Below, in pieces: positions 14,301 to 26,700 of a stretch of DNA of 64,000 bases. The position numbers and the translations under genes were made by a program. The notes under the pieces are model-generated. The model did not search any database, had not been told where the DNA came from, and saw only the letters and a list, made by a program, of their open reading frames with translations. Source of the stretch: Balanoglossus misakiensis (lineage: Eukaryota; Hemichordata); NCBI GenBank assembly GCA_040954595.2, contig CM082584.2, forward strand, positions 10,788,001-10,852,000, written 5' to 3'. How positions within the stretch are numbered: the stretch's first letter is position 1; each line of letters begins with the position of its first letter.

Positions 14301-17300
14301 CCATACATTGTGTACAATGTATAACAAGTAATTATGCAGGGTAGGGGTGGGTATGGAGGGCGATCTATAGCCCTGGGCAGCCATTGATCGGCACGGTCAT
14401 TGACCTACCGGTATTCCAAAAAAACTATATATAATACCGGTAATATCAAATACCAAACTGATTTAACGCACACGCATATTAAAGTTTGGGTGTAGAATTC
14501 ACAAGTCCTACTGATTTGCAATATTCAAGACTACTGTATACCACTGATATGAAGAATAATTAAAACACAATATTCAGACTTACTCCATCATTGCTTCGTA
14601 CATGAGCTTCCTACAGTCGCAAAATCGTGAAGTTTATACAGGTTGATCCACACAAACATATACAGTCACGTGGAAGAGTTTCTATCGCTATGTTATGTAC
14701 ATGTATGTAAGCTTCCCTTCCAAGCTGGTGCAAGTCTGGGCATAACTGCAGTGTACATTGAAAAAGCCCTGCACTAGTCTATTAACACTCACGCACCAAA
14801 ACTAACAATGAATGACATTGTGGATTTAATGTCATTGTTTTGAAGCAACAATGGAGTTGGCAGAGGCAATGGTTGAATACATGTACAGTGATTTTAATTC
14901 TGCCATTTTCAAACAGCTCTGCTATATTTTTCTGTTATATTTCAAAGGAACTGAATCTTTGTGGGAAAAAAAACTAAAAAAAACCTGCAATTTCCTGCAG
15001 TTGCAGAAAAAATCTTAAAAGACAAGATAATTATTTCCTGTCCTAATATTAAAGCATTAAACACAAAATTCTGAAATGCCTACTGATTAGATGCCCAACA
15101 CCGAAACAGATTTTCTTTTTGATTCCGTTGTAAAATAAGGACACCCCATCGGGAGACCACGCATACTTTTTATTAACAGTTAATGACACGAAAATGTCAT
15201 TCCAGGATGTGCCTGCTGATTTTGTGTCTCCCGAGGAAACGAGAAAAATCATCTAGAAATGATTTAATGAAGTTTCGAAAGGATGAAATACAATATTCAA
15301 ACTCGCACAGAAACAGCAAAAGCAGTCAACTGTGACTGAGCAATGTACATGTATGCGTGGGAGATTTGATGACGGTCCCAGTGTAATGCACTGCCTTGTG
15401 AAGATTAAGAATCCTTGACGGGATTAAGAAAGCAGAAGAACTGTGGGCTGGATTACAGATTTTCGTGATCATTGGACGTGTGTGGGTGGGTGGGTAGGTA
15501 TGAAATGTACACTAGTAAGCCTACATTTTCTTGCCCCCAAATATCTAAAAATCTTGCTGGACTTTTTCAAAGTTTGAAAGTGCGTGATGAGTACATTAGT
15601 TAATTCACAGAGCCAGCCAGAATTAAGGACAGGATCTTGACTAGACATACACTGATCTACATGAAAGATATCGCCTACTATCGATCTGGAGATCTTTCTC
15701 TGAGTCAATGAGCAAATGTACCTTCTCAGATTGCCAAATGAGAAGTCTAAGTGTACTTGGAACAGTCATGATGTCCACAGCTGCTTTGCATTGAATATCA
15801 AATCGTCATGGTTTCAGTCATGTCTAAAAGAATACAAAAGTAACCCTTTACAAACAGTTTATTACTGTGTATATGTATAGACTTATCCTGAGCTTTTGTA
15901 GGATGAAATTGTTTTCTCATGAGTGACATTTCATAGATGAGGGAACTATTCATAAAAAAACTGATATATGGATCATATGAGAATACTTATCTCAAATTAT
16001 AGATGATATGATTACTTTGAATATTGCATCTATCAATCAAATCTTACGGCCCCACCCTATTTTGCCTATCTCCATCCTTCACTAATTTTGATCTCAATAT
16101 TATCAAGATAAGAAGACTCACAAAACAACACTGAGCTTTAACGGGGGCATGAAGGTAAATTAAGATTCTGACTGGCATCCACATGAAGGAAAATAAAATA
16201 TGCAGTTTGTGTTACTATGGTAACAATGATGGAAAACTGCTACAAACTGATATGGCTGTATTACAGTATGTCCTCACATCACACTCCGTGGGAAGTGCAT
16301 GATGCAGATGTCGGTCTAAATTTCACCAACATGTTTGATGGAACATCACTTTTTTTTTTCTAGTTAAGGTCTGACTTGTATGCAAGCCTGGACACATTTG
16401 CACACGGATGGTCGATCTATTTCAGGAAGCCTTAATGCAGTTAGTCATTGACATCACTGTAGGCTGTTGAAATCGATTGCGACTGAAAATGTTCAACAAG
16501 CTCTATTTGGAGAGCTGAACAGTTTGCGTGTTAACACGCAAGAAACTGCAGTCAATATAAAGAATAAAATTCCTGAAAAAAAAATCTTTTCAGTTAAAGT
16601 AGCTTGTCCTCTCTAAGCCTCTGTTGTTAAGGCTATATGAACAGCTAAATTGAGTCCATGCACTGAAGTTAAGCATTGCGTGCAACTAGCTGTCCAGACC
16701 AGCTGCTGTTCTGTGTGTACAACATGAATAAAGTATATTATATAGAGGTGTTTTCACAAAGTAATGAACGAGATATTATAATATATATGCAGTGACAGCA
16801 TTCATTTGATAGTTTTAATGAGAGAATAATTATTGAGCTTGTAACATTTCTGTACATCTGCATGTCTCAAAGAAAGAAAGAACTTTTGTTGTTATGGTAG
16901 ATCCGCATAAAGTTTCTTCTGTATACTTATAGTTTAATATTTCATAACAGACTAGTAGTGAAATATTAATTCTGTAAAAATGTAAATATAAATTTACTCA
17001 GTGAGATAGTAATGGAACAGAGAATGTGTGGCACTTGTTGAATTTTTCATTAAAGGACCTGTTCTCAATCCCTGGTACATGCATTAATCTTGCTGACATT
17101 GCATATATATTATGTCTTTTTTTTCTATATTCTTCAAAAGTAACTCAAGTGGCTTTCAAATAAAAAAAAACGCTCTGCAGACTTATACATGTATGTCAGT
17201 GTTCATCATTTTCAATAAGCATTTTGTATGATACCAGTCGCATGTACAAAAAGATCATCAATGTGTGTGCCTATTTTTATCTATTTTCATCGCAAGGACC

Positions 17301-20300
17301 CCATAACTTTGTGTTATAAAAGAGACAGGGCTCTCATATGATACACACTAAAAATAGCCTTTAAAAGTTAGCGAATTGAGTGTTCAGTATAAATGCAAAT
17401 TTACAATATCGCCTTTTTCACTCAAATTAGGCAAGTAAATGGATGCACTGCGTCAATGCGAAATGTCTAAACCAAGGTAGGTATATGGTTTGGTTTAATA
17501 ATCACATGAGAAAACAAACAGGCTTAATTTCGTGACATCAAACAACAATGACAATCTGAAATATTTTTCATTGAAATCCTTTGGACGGACAGATAATTAC
17601 AGTCATTTACATTTATTAAATAAGAGCAATTGTGGTATATATTCAAATAGTTGGTCTGTGACCTTGCTTCTTGTTGGTAATGGCATCATTAAAGCTTCAT
17701 TCAACACTATATTAATTTATGGAAAAAATATCCAGTGTCTATCCTGACACAGCCACATCTGGAAATCATGTGACGATGACCAAGCACGCCCCATGTGAAA
17801 AATAAAACTTTCAGCAGGGGAGCTTTTTGATTAACATGAGTGAGTGATGCTTTGATGCTTTACAGTCAAATTACGAGGTTTCCGTTAGCAACATCCTGAA
17901 AAGTTGGACTGATTCAATTAAGGTTGTAATAATATGCTGGTGTTTCTGAATCAGTCATTACAGATACCATATAATACCTAGAGATGCACCAACAACAAAC
18001 CACTGACGACCCAACATACAGACTTCCAAGTTCCAACACAAAAAATCACAAGAGACATAATGTAGTGTTAGTTCTTGTGATACAGCTGGTAAAAAGGACT
18101 ACTTTCATTGAAGTCTGAAGACAGACATCACCGCTAGTGAAAAAAGAAATTAAAAATTCCACTTACTCAGATTCACCGTTGCTGAAAGAACTCACACTTG
18201 TACTGTCTCCCTCCAATTCATTGGCTTCACTCATTTTGTCACAGTGTTAATAAAAATGTGTCAACACAAATCCTACTTTAGCACACTGGTGGTACTCAAA
18301 AAATAAAATACTGCTGAATATCACACAGGTTTGCCCTCGGCAGTCCTGTTTCCACGGCGTTACAGTCTGGTCTGACGGCGTCAAATCTAAAACTGGATCC
18401 AGCCTGTGAGCAAGCAATGACCAGTAACTCTCAAATTTTTAAGCTATATCTGTTCTATTGGAAGATGTCACAATGAGGGCCATTCACGGCCTACCCACAT
18501 ATTTATCATATGTTAATAAAAAAATTTATCATGGGCTTGCATCACCGGGATGCGCCATTATTTGGCAGGGGTGTTGGCCCTCTCTTTGAAGCATGCCTGT
18601 ATATTAACAGACTGCCGGGTTATAGTGGTAAACATCCACGCTCATTTCATGCTAGTTTTCCGGTACTTATGATACTTGTTACGACACACAGAAATGATGC
18701 CTCTTGGATTTTAATGTAGTGACATCGGTCAATGATATGGCTTCAACTCAAAAGCTAACTACATGTTTGTTTGATACGTAATTAATTGTGTCACCTTAAA
18801 GTGTGAAATCGAGAGACAGAGAGCTCTGAATTCCATGCAGTACATTGTATGCCTGACACAGATTTCACTAGATGTGTCATTCCAAATTAAACCGTTCCTG
18901 AGCCATTTCTGTGTTGAACACATGCAGCTCAAACTGATTAGACTAAATGCTCACACACGATCAGAGTAAATAGTTAATACCACAAATCGGGAATGAAAGT
19001 ATCCCCCCCCCCTCCCCACATAGATTATTCTCCCATCTGTTTGCAGATAATTTTAAAGATGGGAGAGGTGTTGAACTGTTCTCTGGAACAATGAAGATGA
19101 AGAACACAACCACCTGTTTGATCACCATGAGATGAACAAGATCCAGAAAAAAAAATGTAGTCAAGAACGTGACTTTCAAGGAGAAGAACAAAACTTTTGA
19201 ATCCATTATGAGCCTGAGGTCACCCTACTTGGTAGTGATGGTAACAAGCCTGTTACACAGAATTTAAAGTCCATTATTTTGATTTTAGCTTAACTTTGGT
19301 CACAATGTAACATATGCATCAGTCCCTCCCTGTGTAAATGTGTGTTGTATGTGCCCGCCCTGTTGCCTAGGAGACAACAGTAATGAACTAGAACTCAGAT
19401 TTTGCCTAGGGTCAATTATTAACTTCTAAAAATGTTTCAAGTGATCAATTAAAGAACAACTGTCCACTGATGTGTCTTAATCTCCCCCTTAGGTGTGTTA
19501 AAAAGTTTTATCACCATAAAAAGTGATGAACACAAAAATACCTTCATAAGTTTTATGACATTAAGAATTTGTTTTATTCATGTATACAGATATAACCAAG
19601 TGTGGGTCATTTTTTTGTATCAACATGAAGTTCTATTCATTATTAGTGTGTTGGCTTAAAATTAAATGCAGGGTTTTTTTTTGGCTGATTAATTATTCTT
19701 TCTTCCTATTCAGTTCGACACACAATCCATACAACATTCAAAGTTCAAGTCATATCTTGTTGAAAACTGCACCTCAAACAAAAGTACACATAACAAAAGG
19801 GCAGTTTATGACTACAAAGCCAACCCAAAAACAAAGTAACTTTTGGTTTTATTCTCAACATGTAGAAAGAGACAGAACACTGATAGAACTTAGTTTCTGC
19901 ATGGAGGTACTAGTACCTCCATGGTTTCTGGAACCAAATTGTGATGATATGTCCTGATTTCCGGCCACTTGGATGCTAAAGGTCAAGTGTGTCTGTCATG
20001 ATTGCTCATCATCATTTATTATTCAAGAATGCCCATGTATGATGTTGATACAAAGTGGTGGCATTTATAAATATTCATAGTATCTCATTAGCATTTTGAA
20101 ATTTGGTTAATGAGAGACTCTGCATTACAATTGGGCATCTGTGCGTCATTTGCATAATAAAAACTACCACCATTTGCATAAACATGCACTGTTGGCCAAC
20201 AGGAATAAATTAGTGTAAAAATCAACAACTTGGGTGCCTCTCTGAAGTTCAAGAAGTACATCAAAACTGGTGGATAGGGGCCAACACACTTGGTTTTGAA

Positions 20301-21497
20301 CACATGGACTTTTGTTGAAGCTTTGGAACTTCAAGAATTGATTGAGGTAACACTGCTTTTCTCTGTGTTTTTAGATACACAAAGCTATTTTCATTATGGG
20401 ACAAAAGGGACCAAATACTTGAGATCAGGGCACTGAAATGTCCATTTTTTTACCACAAGGATTACTCCAGAAACTGATCAAGTATTTTCATTATTGACCT
20501 GAGAGGGCGCTATGTCCAACATGAACCCTAACCTAAGAAAGTTCTTTGACCTTTTTCTGCTGCCAGTGTTTGTCTGTGTAGGGTTTGGATGGACTGGAGA
20601 ACTATAGTTTATTCACAGTTCATGACTTACATGTGTAACCTCTGTACCTTGCAATTAGATTATCAGTACTGTGATATGTGTCAATTGATTCATAAAAGAA
20701 TATCGGATGCTTCATGTTGATGAACACACTCACTCAGATTTCACAGCTCATGTGGTCCATCTGAGATGAGTAATTAACTTTTAATACTGAGAATTATAAT
20801 GTTAAAATGTTTGATAATAGATAGATGCCTGTAAAAATACCTCTTGTAAAAATCTGAGGCATCTAGTTACTCAATCTGATTAAAATCAGATGTAGAGTTA
20901 GGCGCTGTCTTTACCTTTGGTGATCATTAGCTGTTCTGTTCACTGTCTTGGATGTTCTGGGTGTACGCGCCACTCTACAGATGCATTGATGTAGTGTGGA
21001 TGCCCGTTCAGAAAAGAACAGTCAAGAATCAGCAAAGGTAAAGATTGCGCGCAGCTCTTCATCTGATTTTAATCAGATTGATAGATACTTACACTGGCAC
21101 CTGTTCACAGGCATCTTCAAACTAAAAACAAAACAAAAACACATAGTTACAACTCAATAATTTAGAGATAGTGTGAGTTAAATTTGCAATTGGATATAGC
21201 CTGGGAACTGATGTACTTGTTTTATGTTTACACAAAATTTCCCTTAATTAACCATAATGCCATAATGACACACCCCTTTTTAATATATGCACCAAGTTGT
21301 TCTTTTGATCCTGCAGAAGTCAGTCACGAGATGTATTATGACCTAAATACCGCGACTGTAGTAGTGATATTTAAAAACAATTATTGAATTATTAAAAACT
21401 CTCTTTCGGAACAGTAACTCACCTCCGCATCATCGATGTCTACATCATCAAAATCTTCTTCGAATCCGATGTCTATTTCAGAATTTGATTCCGCCAT
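7211..21497 (-). CDS. TTC39: Tetratricopeptide repeat protein 39 (TTC39A/B type)
   Basis: Minus-strand exons of the long form are 21423-21497, 21093-21121, 12988-13092, 11439-11632, 10545-10677, 10303-10402, 10048-10113, 9697-9808, 9454-9581, 9048-9209, 8717-8923, 8416-8527, 7916-8033, 7649-7765 and 7211-7403. They sum to 1851 bases, or 616 residues, close to the vertebrate proteins. Diagnostic family segments include LETALEECHVALNLFLNN, HAELCFAECLLQRALLMF, LPAKILKLLEFVGFSGNR, EWKQFHHICYWELMW and SLKQRIAGKSIPFEKWA. The family has the Iml2/TTC39 fold made of TPR-like helices; its molecular role is poorly defined, and mammalian TTC39B is linked to LXR turnover and lipid metabolism. The sequence does not decide between an A and a B type. 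The first-exon N-terminus is very acidic. Confidence 0.93.
8180..8300. repeat. Compound tetranucleotide microsatellite (CAGT)n-(CAAT)n
   Basis: About 17 CAGT units run directly into about 13 CAAT units, in a TTC39 intron between the exons at 7916-8033 and 8416-8527. The switch is a single G-to-A change per unit, as if one array derived from the other. The Ser-Gln reading frame over it is an artefact. Confidence 0.95.
9287..9389. mobile_element. Short foldback MITE with TTA target-site duplication
   Basis: Inverted ends GGGAGCCTTCAGTAAT at 9287-9302 and their complement at 9374-9389 enclose a G-rich/C-rich core. The element is directly flanked by TTA on both sides (9284-9286 and 9390-9392). 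A three-base TTA/TAA duplication and G-rich ends are typical of PIF/Harbinger MITEs. The assignment is inference; the ends and flanks are visible in the sequence. It sits in a TTC39 intron. Confidence 0.65.
13093..18166. other. TTC39 intron downstream of the alternative first exon
   Basis: This 5-kb AT-rich intron lies between the alternative first exon and the first shared exon of TTC39. I found no conserved coding segment, RNA gene or clear transposon in it on either strand. Confidence 0.6.
18167..18234 (-). CDS. TTC39: Alternative first coding exon of TTC39
   Basis: Read on the minus strand, an ATG at 18234-18232 opens a 68-base exon encoding MSEANELEGDSTSVSSFSNG plus two residues, ending at a GTAAGT donor. 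It leaves in phase 2, the same phase as the upstream exon pair (21423-21497 plus 21093-21121), and joins 12988-13092 cleanly. This gives a 604-residue isoform with a Ser-rich rather than Asp/Glu-rich N-terminus. It implies an internal promoter near 18.2-18.4 kb. Confidence 0.75.
18235..20871. other. Upstream region of the alternative TTC39 first exon; intronic for the long form
   Basis: No convincing exon. The longest open frame here (19580-19957, plus strand) has biased hydrophobic composition and no family signature. A promoter for the short TTC39 form is expected just above 18234. Otherwise I see nothing. Confidence 0.5.
20872..21080. mobile_element. MITE-like element with about 54-bp imperfect terminal inverted repeats
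   Basis: The left end CAATCTGATTAAAATCAGAT at 20872 is mirrored at 21061-21080. Similarity of the arms continues inward for about 54 bases, through CTTTACCTTTG on the left and its complement on the right. Each end is itself nearly palindromic. I see no clear target-site duplication and no coding capacity. It ends 12 bases from the donor-side edge of the TTC39 exon at 21093. Confidence 0.65.
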
Positions 21498-21843
21498 TCT
21501 TGGAGCTGAGAAATAGACGCAGTGTGTCCTGATTGTGCTGGATGCGATCAAAGAGTAATATATCTGACCCTACCTATCTAATCATTTGAGGGTGCCGAGA
21601 GATTTCAAACAACCCGGTCCCTGGGTGCTTCAGCTGGTGACCTTCTTTGGCCTCTGGTGCGCGTCACCTTCGAGCTTCGGTTGAGCCGGCAACGGGGAGG
21701 TGAGAATGTGCGAACAATCAAATCCAGGAAGCCATTGATATTGATATTGTGCTGAGTACATGTTGAGTTATTCTGCTTAAAATTTGTGTCTTCTGTTTAC
21801 TACCTTAGAATACACTTCTCTCAAGATATAAAAAAGAACGAAT
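21498..21843. promoter_or_regulatory. Head-to-head promoter of TTC39 and WDR83OS
   Basis: Only 346 bases separate the TTC39 long-form ATG (minus) from the Asterix ATG (plus), so both 5' untranslated regions and core promoters must share this stretch. It is locally richer in G+C than its surroundings. I did not see a TATA box in a convincing position for either gene. Confidence 0.6.
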
Positions 21844-22646
21844 ATGTCTTCATCGGTGACGACAGATGTTAGAAGACCGAACAAAATCCAAAGGTAAGCC
21901 TAAAAGTAGTTTGGACATTTGGCTTGTTGATGAGGCCACACTGAACATGTTGAATGAATGATACGTGGTACTGTACGTTACACATCACGCACAATGCAGA
22001 TACCCAGTACCTCCATGCACAGACACACATACACACACGTGTGTGTATATTTACTGATGATCAGACAATACACTTTTATTGTTCCAATTCACAGCCATTG
22101 TTCACATCTTTTTCTCTAAGGTACAAGCCTCCAGAGTCTGGAGGTTTAGAAGATCCAACTTCAGACTACATGAATTTACTTGGAATGATCTTTAGTATGT
22201 GTGGGCTGATGTTGAAGGTACGTATATCATCTTGTGTGCATTGTCTTTACCCTTATCTCTTTTCATCATAATTTGAAAAGGTGATACTGTTTCTAAACAA
22301 TTATTTGTAATGCTCATCTTCAATTTTATTTTGCAGATGAAGTGGTGTGCATGGATAGCAGTGTACTGTTCATTTATAAGTTATGCAAATTCTAGATCAT
22401 CGGAAGATACAAAACAGATGCTAAGTAGTTTTATGTAAGTACTCAAACAAAGCAATGACTGTTGTTTTCTCTGTGGACACTCATAATGCTCAAAGATGAG
22501 ACAAAATAAAAATTTACAAACAAATTACTTTTATATGAACTTTAATAAATGTGTAATACCTTTGTCTTTTTTTTTTTAGGTTATCGATATCAGCAGTTGT
22601 CATGTCATATCTACAGAATCCACAACCTATGACTCCGCCATGGTAG
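21844..22646 (+). CDS. WDR83OS: PAT complex subunit Asterix (WDR83OS)
   Basis: Exons 21844-21893, 22121-22217, 22337-22434 and 22580-22646 give 103 residues, close to the usual length. The sequence is almost unchanged from vertebrates over [18 protein letters not shown], then [20 protein letters not shown], and ends in the invariant [13 protein letters not shown]. With CCDC47, Asterix forms the ER-membrane PAT chaperone, which shields polar transmembrane helices during multipass protein biogenesis. Three hydrophobic helices are visible. AATAAA is at 22780-22785. The first ten or so residues are the only variable part. Confidence 0.97.
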
Positions 22647-22785
22647 AGACCAGCAGCACTGCCACTTCAGTTTTTGCTTTTTAACAATTTGTGAACTGAA
22701 TTGCCAAGGATAAAATGCAATGTGTAATCTTTTTAAGAGACATCTTTTCATTTTGAATTGTACAATTTATATCAGCACCAATAAA

Positions 22786-23707
22786 GTAATTTAAAAACAA
22801 ATGGTTTTGTTGGGTACTATATGTTTTACACCCCTCCCCCCCATTACAAGTTGTCTTACAAGGATGCCAGTTGAAAGAATATACAGCTTTTGAATTTGGC
22901 ATAGAATAAAAGATTCAGAGCATCTTGAAAGTGTGAAAAAATCACCATTACCAGCATTATTATCATCATTACCAGCACCCTTTTTCTTTCATTCTATTGG
23001 CTCTTCGAAATGTGAAAGGTTGTATAAAATCTGAAATAAAGTTTTATTGTAAAGTAAAAGTTGTTTACTTAAGGTTAAAAGACTGAAATTGTCTTAAATA
23101 TGTGATGAATGCATGTGCTAAGTAAAGGCTTTCGAGAACCGAAAGGGATGGAAAACACAGTATTCGCCGCTGTTGGCGCTATAATGGTTTATCCTGGGTT
23201 AGCCGTCTGACGTCATCATGATGAGGCATTTTCCTAATGACGTAATGCTACATATTTTGTCAGCAACGGCTTATACGATTGGACAAAAGCTTGACCTCTA
23301 TTTACCGCTAACCAATTGAAAGATGGGTTGCGGACAGGCTCAAGTTTCGCCATTTTGGATTCACCCCGTTGAATAGAATTGTTGTGTATTGAACATTCGA
23401 GAAGTTTTAGTGTTAGTGGGCGGTATTCTGTTGATTTCGGACAGAATATCGCACAGTCTCATACCGATCACACGGCAGATTCCCTGCAGAAGAAACAAAG
23501 TCACTGAAAAACACTGATCGCCTGCATTACAGTCGACGAACACAAGTTCCTGTTCAACCCTTCAAGTTGGTGAAACTGAAACTTGAAAGAGATCACTGAT
23601 CAGGGACCGCGATCAAACGATCATAGTCGTTTACACGTTGGTTGTGTCGTTTTAACTCCAAGGAAAATCCTTGAAATCGGTGTATAATCATTCACACGCC
23701 TGTAAAT
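22786..23707. promoter_or_regulatory. UBE3C upstream region with CRE-like site
   Basis: This stretch lies between the Asterix polyadenylation signal and the UBE3C start. A perfect TGACGTCA (23208-23215) and a TGACGTAA at about 23240 resemble CREB/ATF sites roughly 490 bases before the ATG. No gene is seen here. Confidence 0.4.
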
Positions 23708-26700
23708 ATGTTTGGATTTGACGGAGACTTCAGGACGAGGCCAAAGGTGTCTCTTGGAGGCGCGAGCAAAAAGGTTAGTAAGCAAAAACAAAACAAACAT
23801 TGCTGATGTAGTAACCGGCAGAGTAAGTGCTAATGTCATATTTTGCAATTGTGTACATATGATGTTAAGTGAGCAACAGATTCTGTTTGAGACCGGCGCC
23901 GGTTATGTTCATCATGATCACTACCAGCTGGATCCAGGATCACATTACTGACTATCATTTCCTCTTTCTCCATCAGGAAAAGAAAGATTCCTTACTTCTC
24001 AAGAACCAACAAGAAAGGCAGAAGAGAGAGGTAATGTTCAAATGTTTATTCTTGGCATTTTATACTGCATGCAGTCAAGAGGGGGGGGGGGTCACCCCTC
24101 CCCTCCCTGCCAGAATATTTTCGGGCGAGGGATAAATTAATGTAATATTTGCCACTGTTATTTGATTATCAGGACAAACGGAGACAAATAAATAGTGCAA
24201 TCAGAATCCAGTGTTGGTGGAGAGCGTCATGGTCACGGCAAAAATTACGAAAGTCAAGACGAGAACAGTTTGATATGCTGATCTCGGAAAATCAGAAATC
24301 GAAGGCAAATATGTCGAGTGAGAGGCTTTCAGAGCTACAGAGACTGATGCTTTTATTCTTCAAAGAACGATATGACGCGGAAAGACTGGTGAGTTAATTT
24401 AATGACAACTTGTTAGTTAAATTACAGTCACTTTGAGAGTCTGGATCATTGCACCAAACATTTTTGTAAAAATCAGTCATTTTCACATGCACAATAAAAT
24501 TTACAACAGAGTAAACAGTTGAAATCAGAGTGATACAAACCTAGTCTGACAAAATGTCAGCGTAAATGTAGAGTTGAAGGTGAATTGTGCAGAGAAAGGT
24601 TGCTGAGGAAAACCCAGTAGGTGAGTGTGTGGGTGGTTAGGTGGATTGTTGGGTGGGTGGTGTGGGAGCTAGGCAATTATGCACACATCCTGTCGAACCT
24701 TGAAAAAGTACAATTTATCTCCTGAAACTAAAGAAAAACCTGGGAAAATGCATTAGTATTATCTTTAGAAAAACTACCACAGATGAAAGAATGTCAAAAG
24801 TGAATGATATTACCTCTTTAAAAGGGATTAAAAAAATTACAAAACAGGGATATTGAGCTATGATTCTGTTCCCTTTCATTCAACAGATATCATTATGCCA
24901 GATACTTGTAAGACACCAAGATATTTCAGTAGAGTTGCTCCTGAAGGATCCACTCACATGGAATTACCAAACAAAGAAACTCCTACTTGCTATTTGCAGG
25001 TGAGTCATAAACTTGTGTACAGCCAAAGAAATGTATGTTGTCTGTGTGATGTTAAGTTATTATGAAAGCAAGCTGTGTGTTTTCTAATGTAGACATGCTG
25101 AAAAAAAGATGAACTTCAGTGGCAGTTTTTTTTCCCCCAACTAGATTGCTTGAGTCAGCACTGCAGGGATCGATGCCAGTAGCTCCCCCACTAAGAGTCA
25201 TGGAGGTCTACACGAGTGTGGAGACCTACACAAAGCGCAACAGACTGACGGAGGCCGAAGCAGCCCAGTGCGTGATCAAGTTGACATCCCACCTGATTGA
25301 GAAAGGTAATACCAGAGGGTTAATTCAATTACAGAAGTCAATTATACGGATAGGGGCTCAGTAAATGCCAACAGGGTTAACTGATCATTCTTCGAGTTGA
25401 GTGTGACCGCCTCTCTATTCAAATTCAGGAATTTTCGGATTAACCTCACATTGTCCACAGAAAATATCAGTAGCCCTGTCACACCCACACTGTGGTACTA
25501 ACCATTGTTTACTTCTTTCTCAGGATACTTCCAGTCCATCAGAACTCTGTTGGATGAGAGAGTTCCATCTAGTATTGAAATGTCACCAAACCCACCAACG
25601 CCCATGGCAGCCGCAGCTCTGGATTTAGTGTTGCGGCCGATCAGGTTGACAGAGTCATTCAAGGAGAACGCAGAGCTCAGGTTGGATTTGAGTTTGCCAG
25701 TTTGGAATTAAAATTATTGCTTTTGGGGGGGGGGGGGGTAATTGTATTTGATTTTTTGATTGTTTATGTCCTGCCTATGGTTCACGTCTCTATATGTATC
25801 TTTCACTGTTTCCCTTTCCAGACATGTTGTGTTCAAAGGATTGTGTCAAGACCTACTGTGCCCGAGCTTCACAGACCAAATAGCATTGTTCCTACTTCCA
25901 GCTCTAGCATACGGGAAATACCCGTTCCCATTCGTCAACTTCCTTCACACCCTCATCCCGGAGGATGCGATGGAGACCAATCAGAACGCGGAAACAGGTG
26001 TCAATCAACTCATTGTGTGGTCGTCGCCTTGGTTACTGTATTCTCTTTTATCTTTGGGTGAGCCAATCATAGGTAAGTGTGTTGGATAAAATGTTGCATT
26101 ATGTAGTCTTGAACAACACTCCAATGGATAGTGAGGCACATGGCCATTATTGATGGTATAACCCTGTTATTATACACATGCTTTCATATGTGTTCATCTG
26201 ACTTTTTTTGACAGATAAGTTAAAGCAAGAGGATGTGAAGCTTTATTTACAAGTGTTGAAAATCCTGCTGCCTTCTCTGCCAAGTGCACAGTTGCTCTCT
26301 GGCAGACAGAGGTCTGCGATCGACGATTCAGATGATTCAGATGACGACGATGACACCATGGTTATGAATCATAATCAGGTCAGTACAACTAGCCATGGTG
26401 AGGGCCAGACAGTGTTACAGGCCATGAACAACACAGTGTGACAGACCATGGGCAAGACAATGTGACAGACAGATTCAGCCATTAATATTTGACCCTTCCA
26501 CGTTGTCCCATTGCAGATGAATTCCATCACAAGTCTTCAAGGTGTCCGGGATCAGTGCTTGCAGCTGTTCAATTCACCGAAGCATGTGAAGTGTGTGCTG
26601 TCAACGTTGAGTCAAGATGTCCAGTCGTCGACGCTGACGGCCCTCTGTACAATCTGCCACACTCTGATGACACAACAGAGACTATTCGTCCACAAGTCAA

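Noticed and set aside
19580-19957. 125-codon plus-strand open frame
   Set aside because: Phe/Leu/Ser-rich composition from AT-rich DNA, no splice or homology support, inside TTC39 non-coding DNA.
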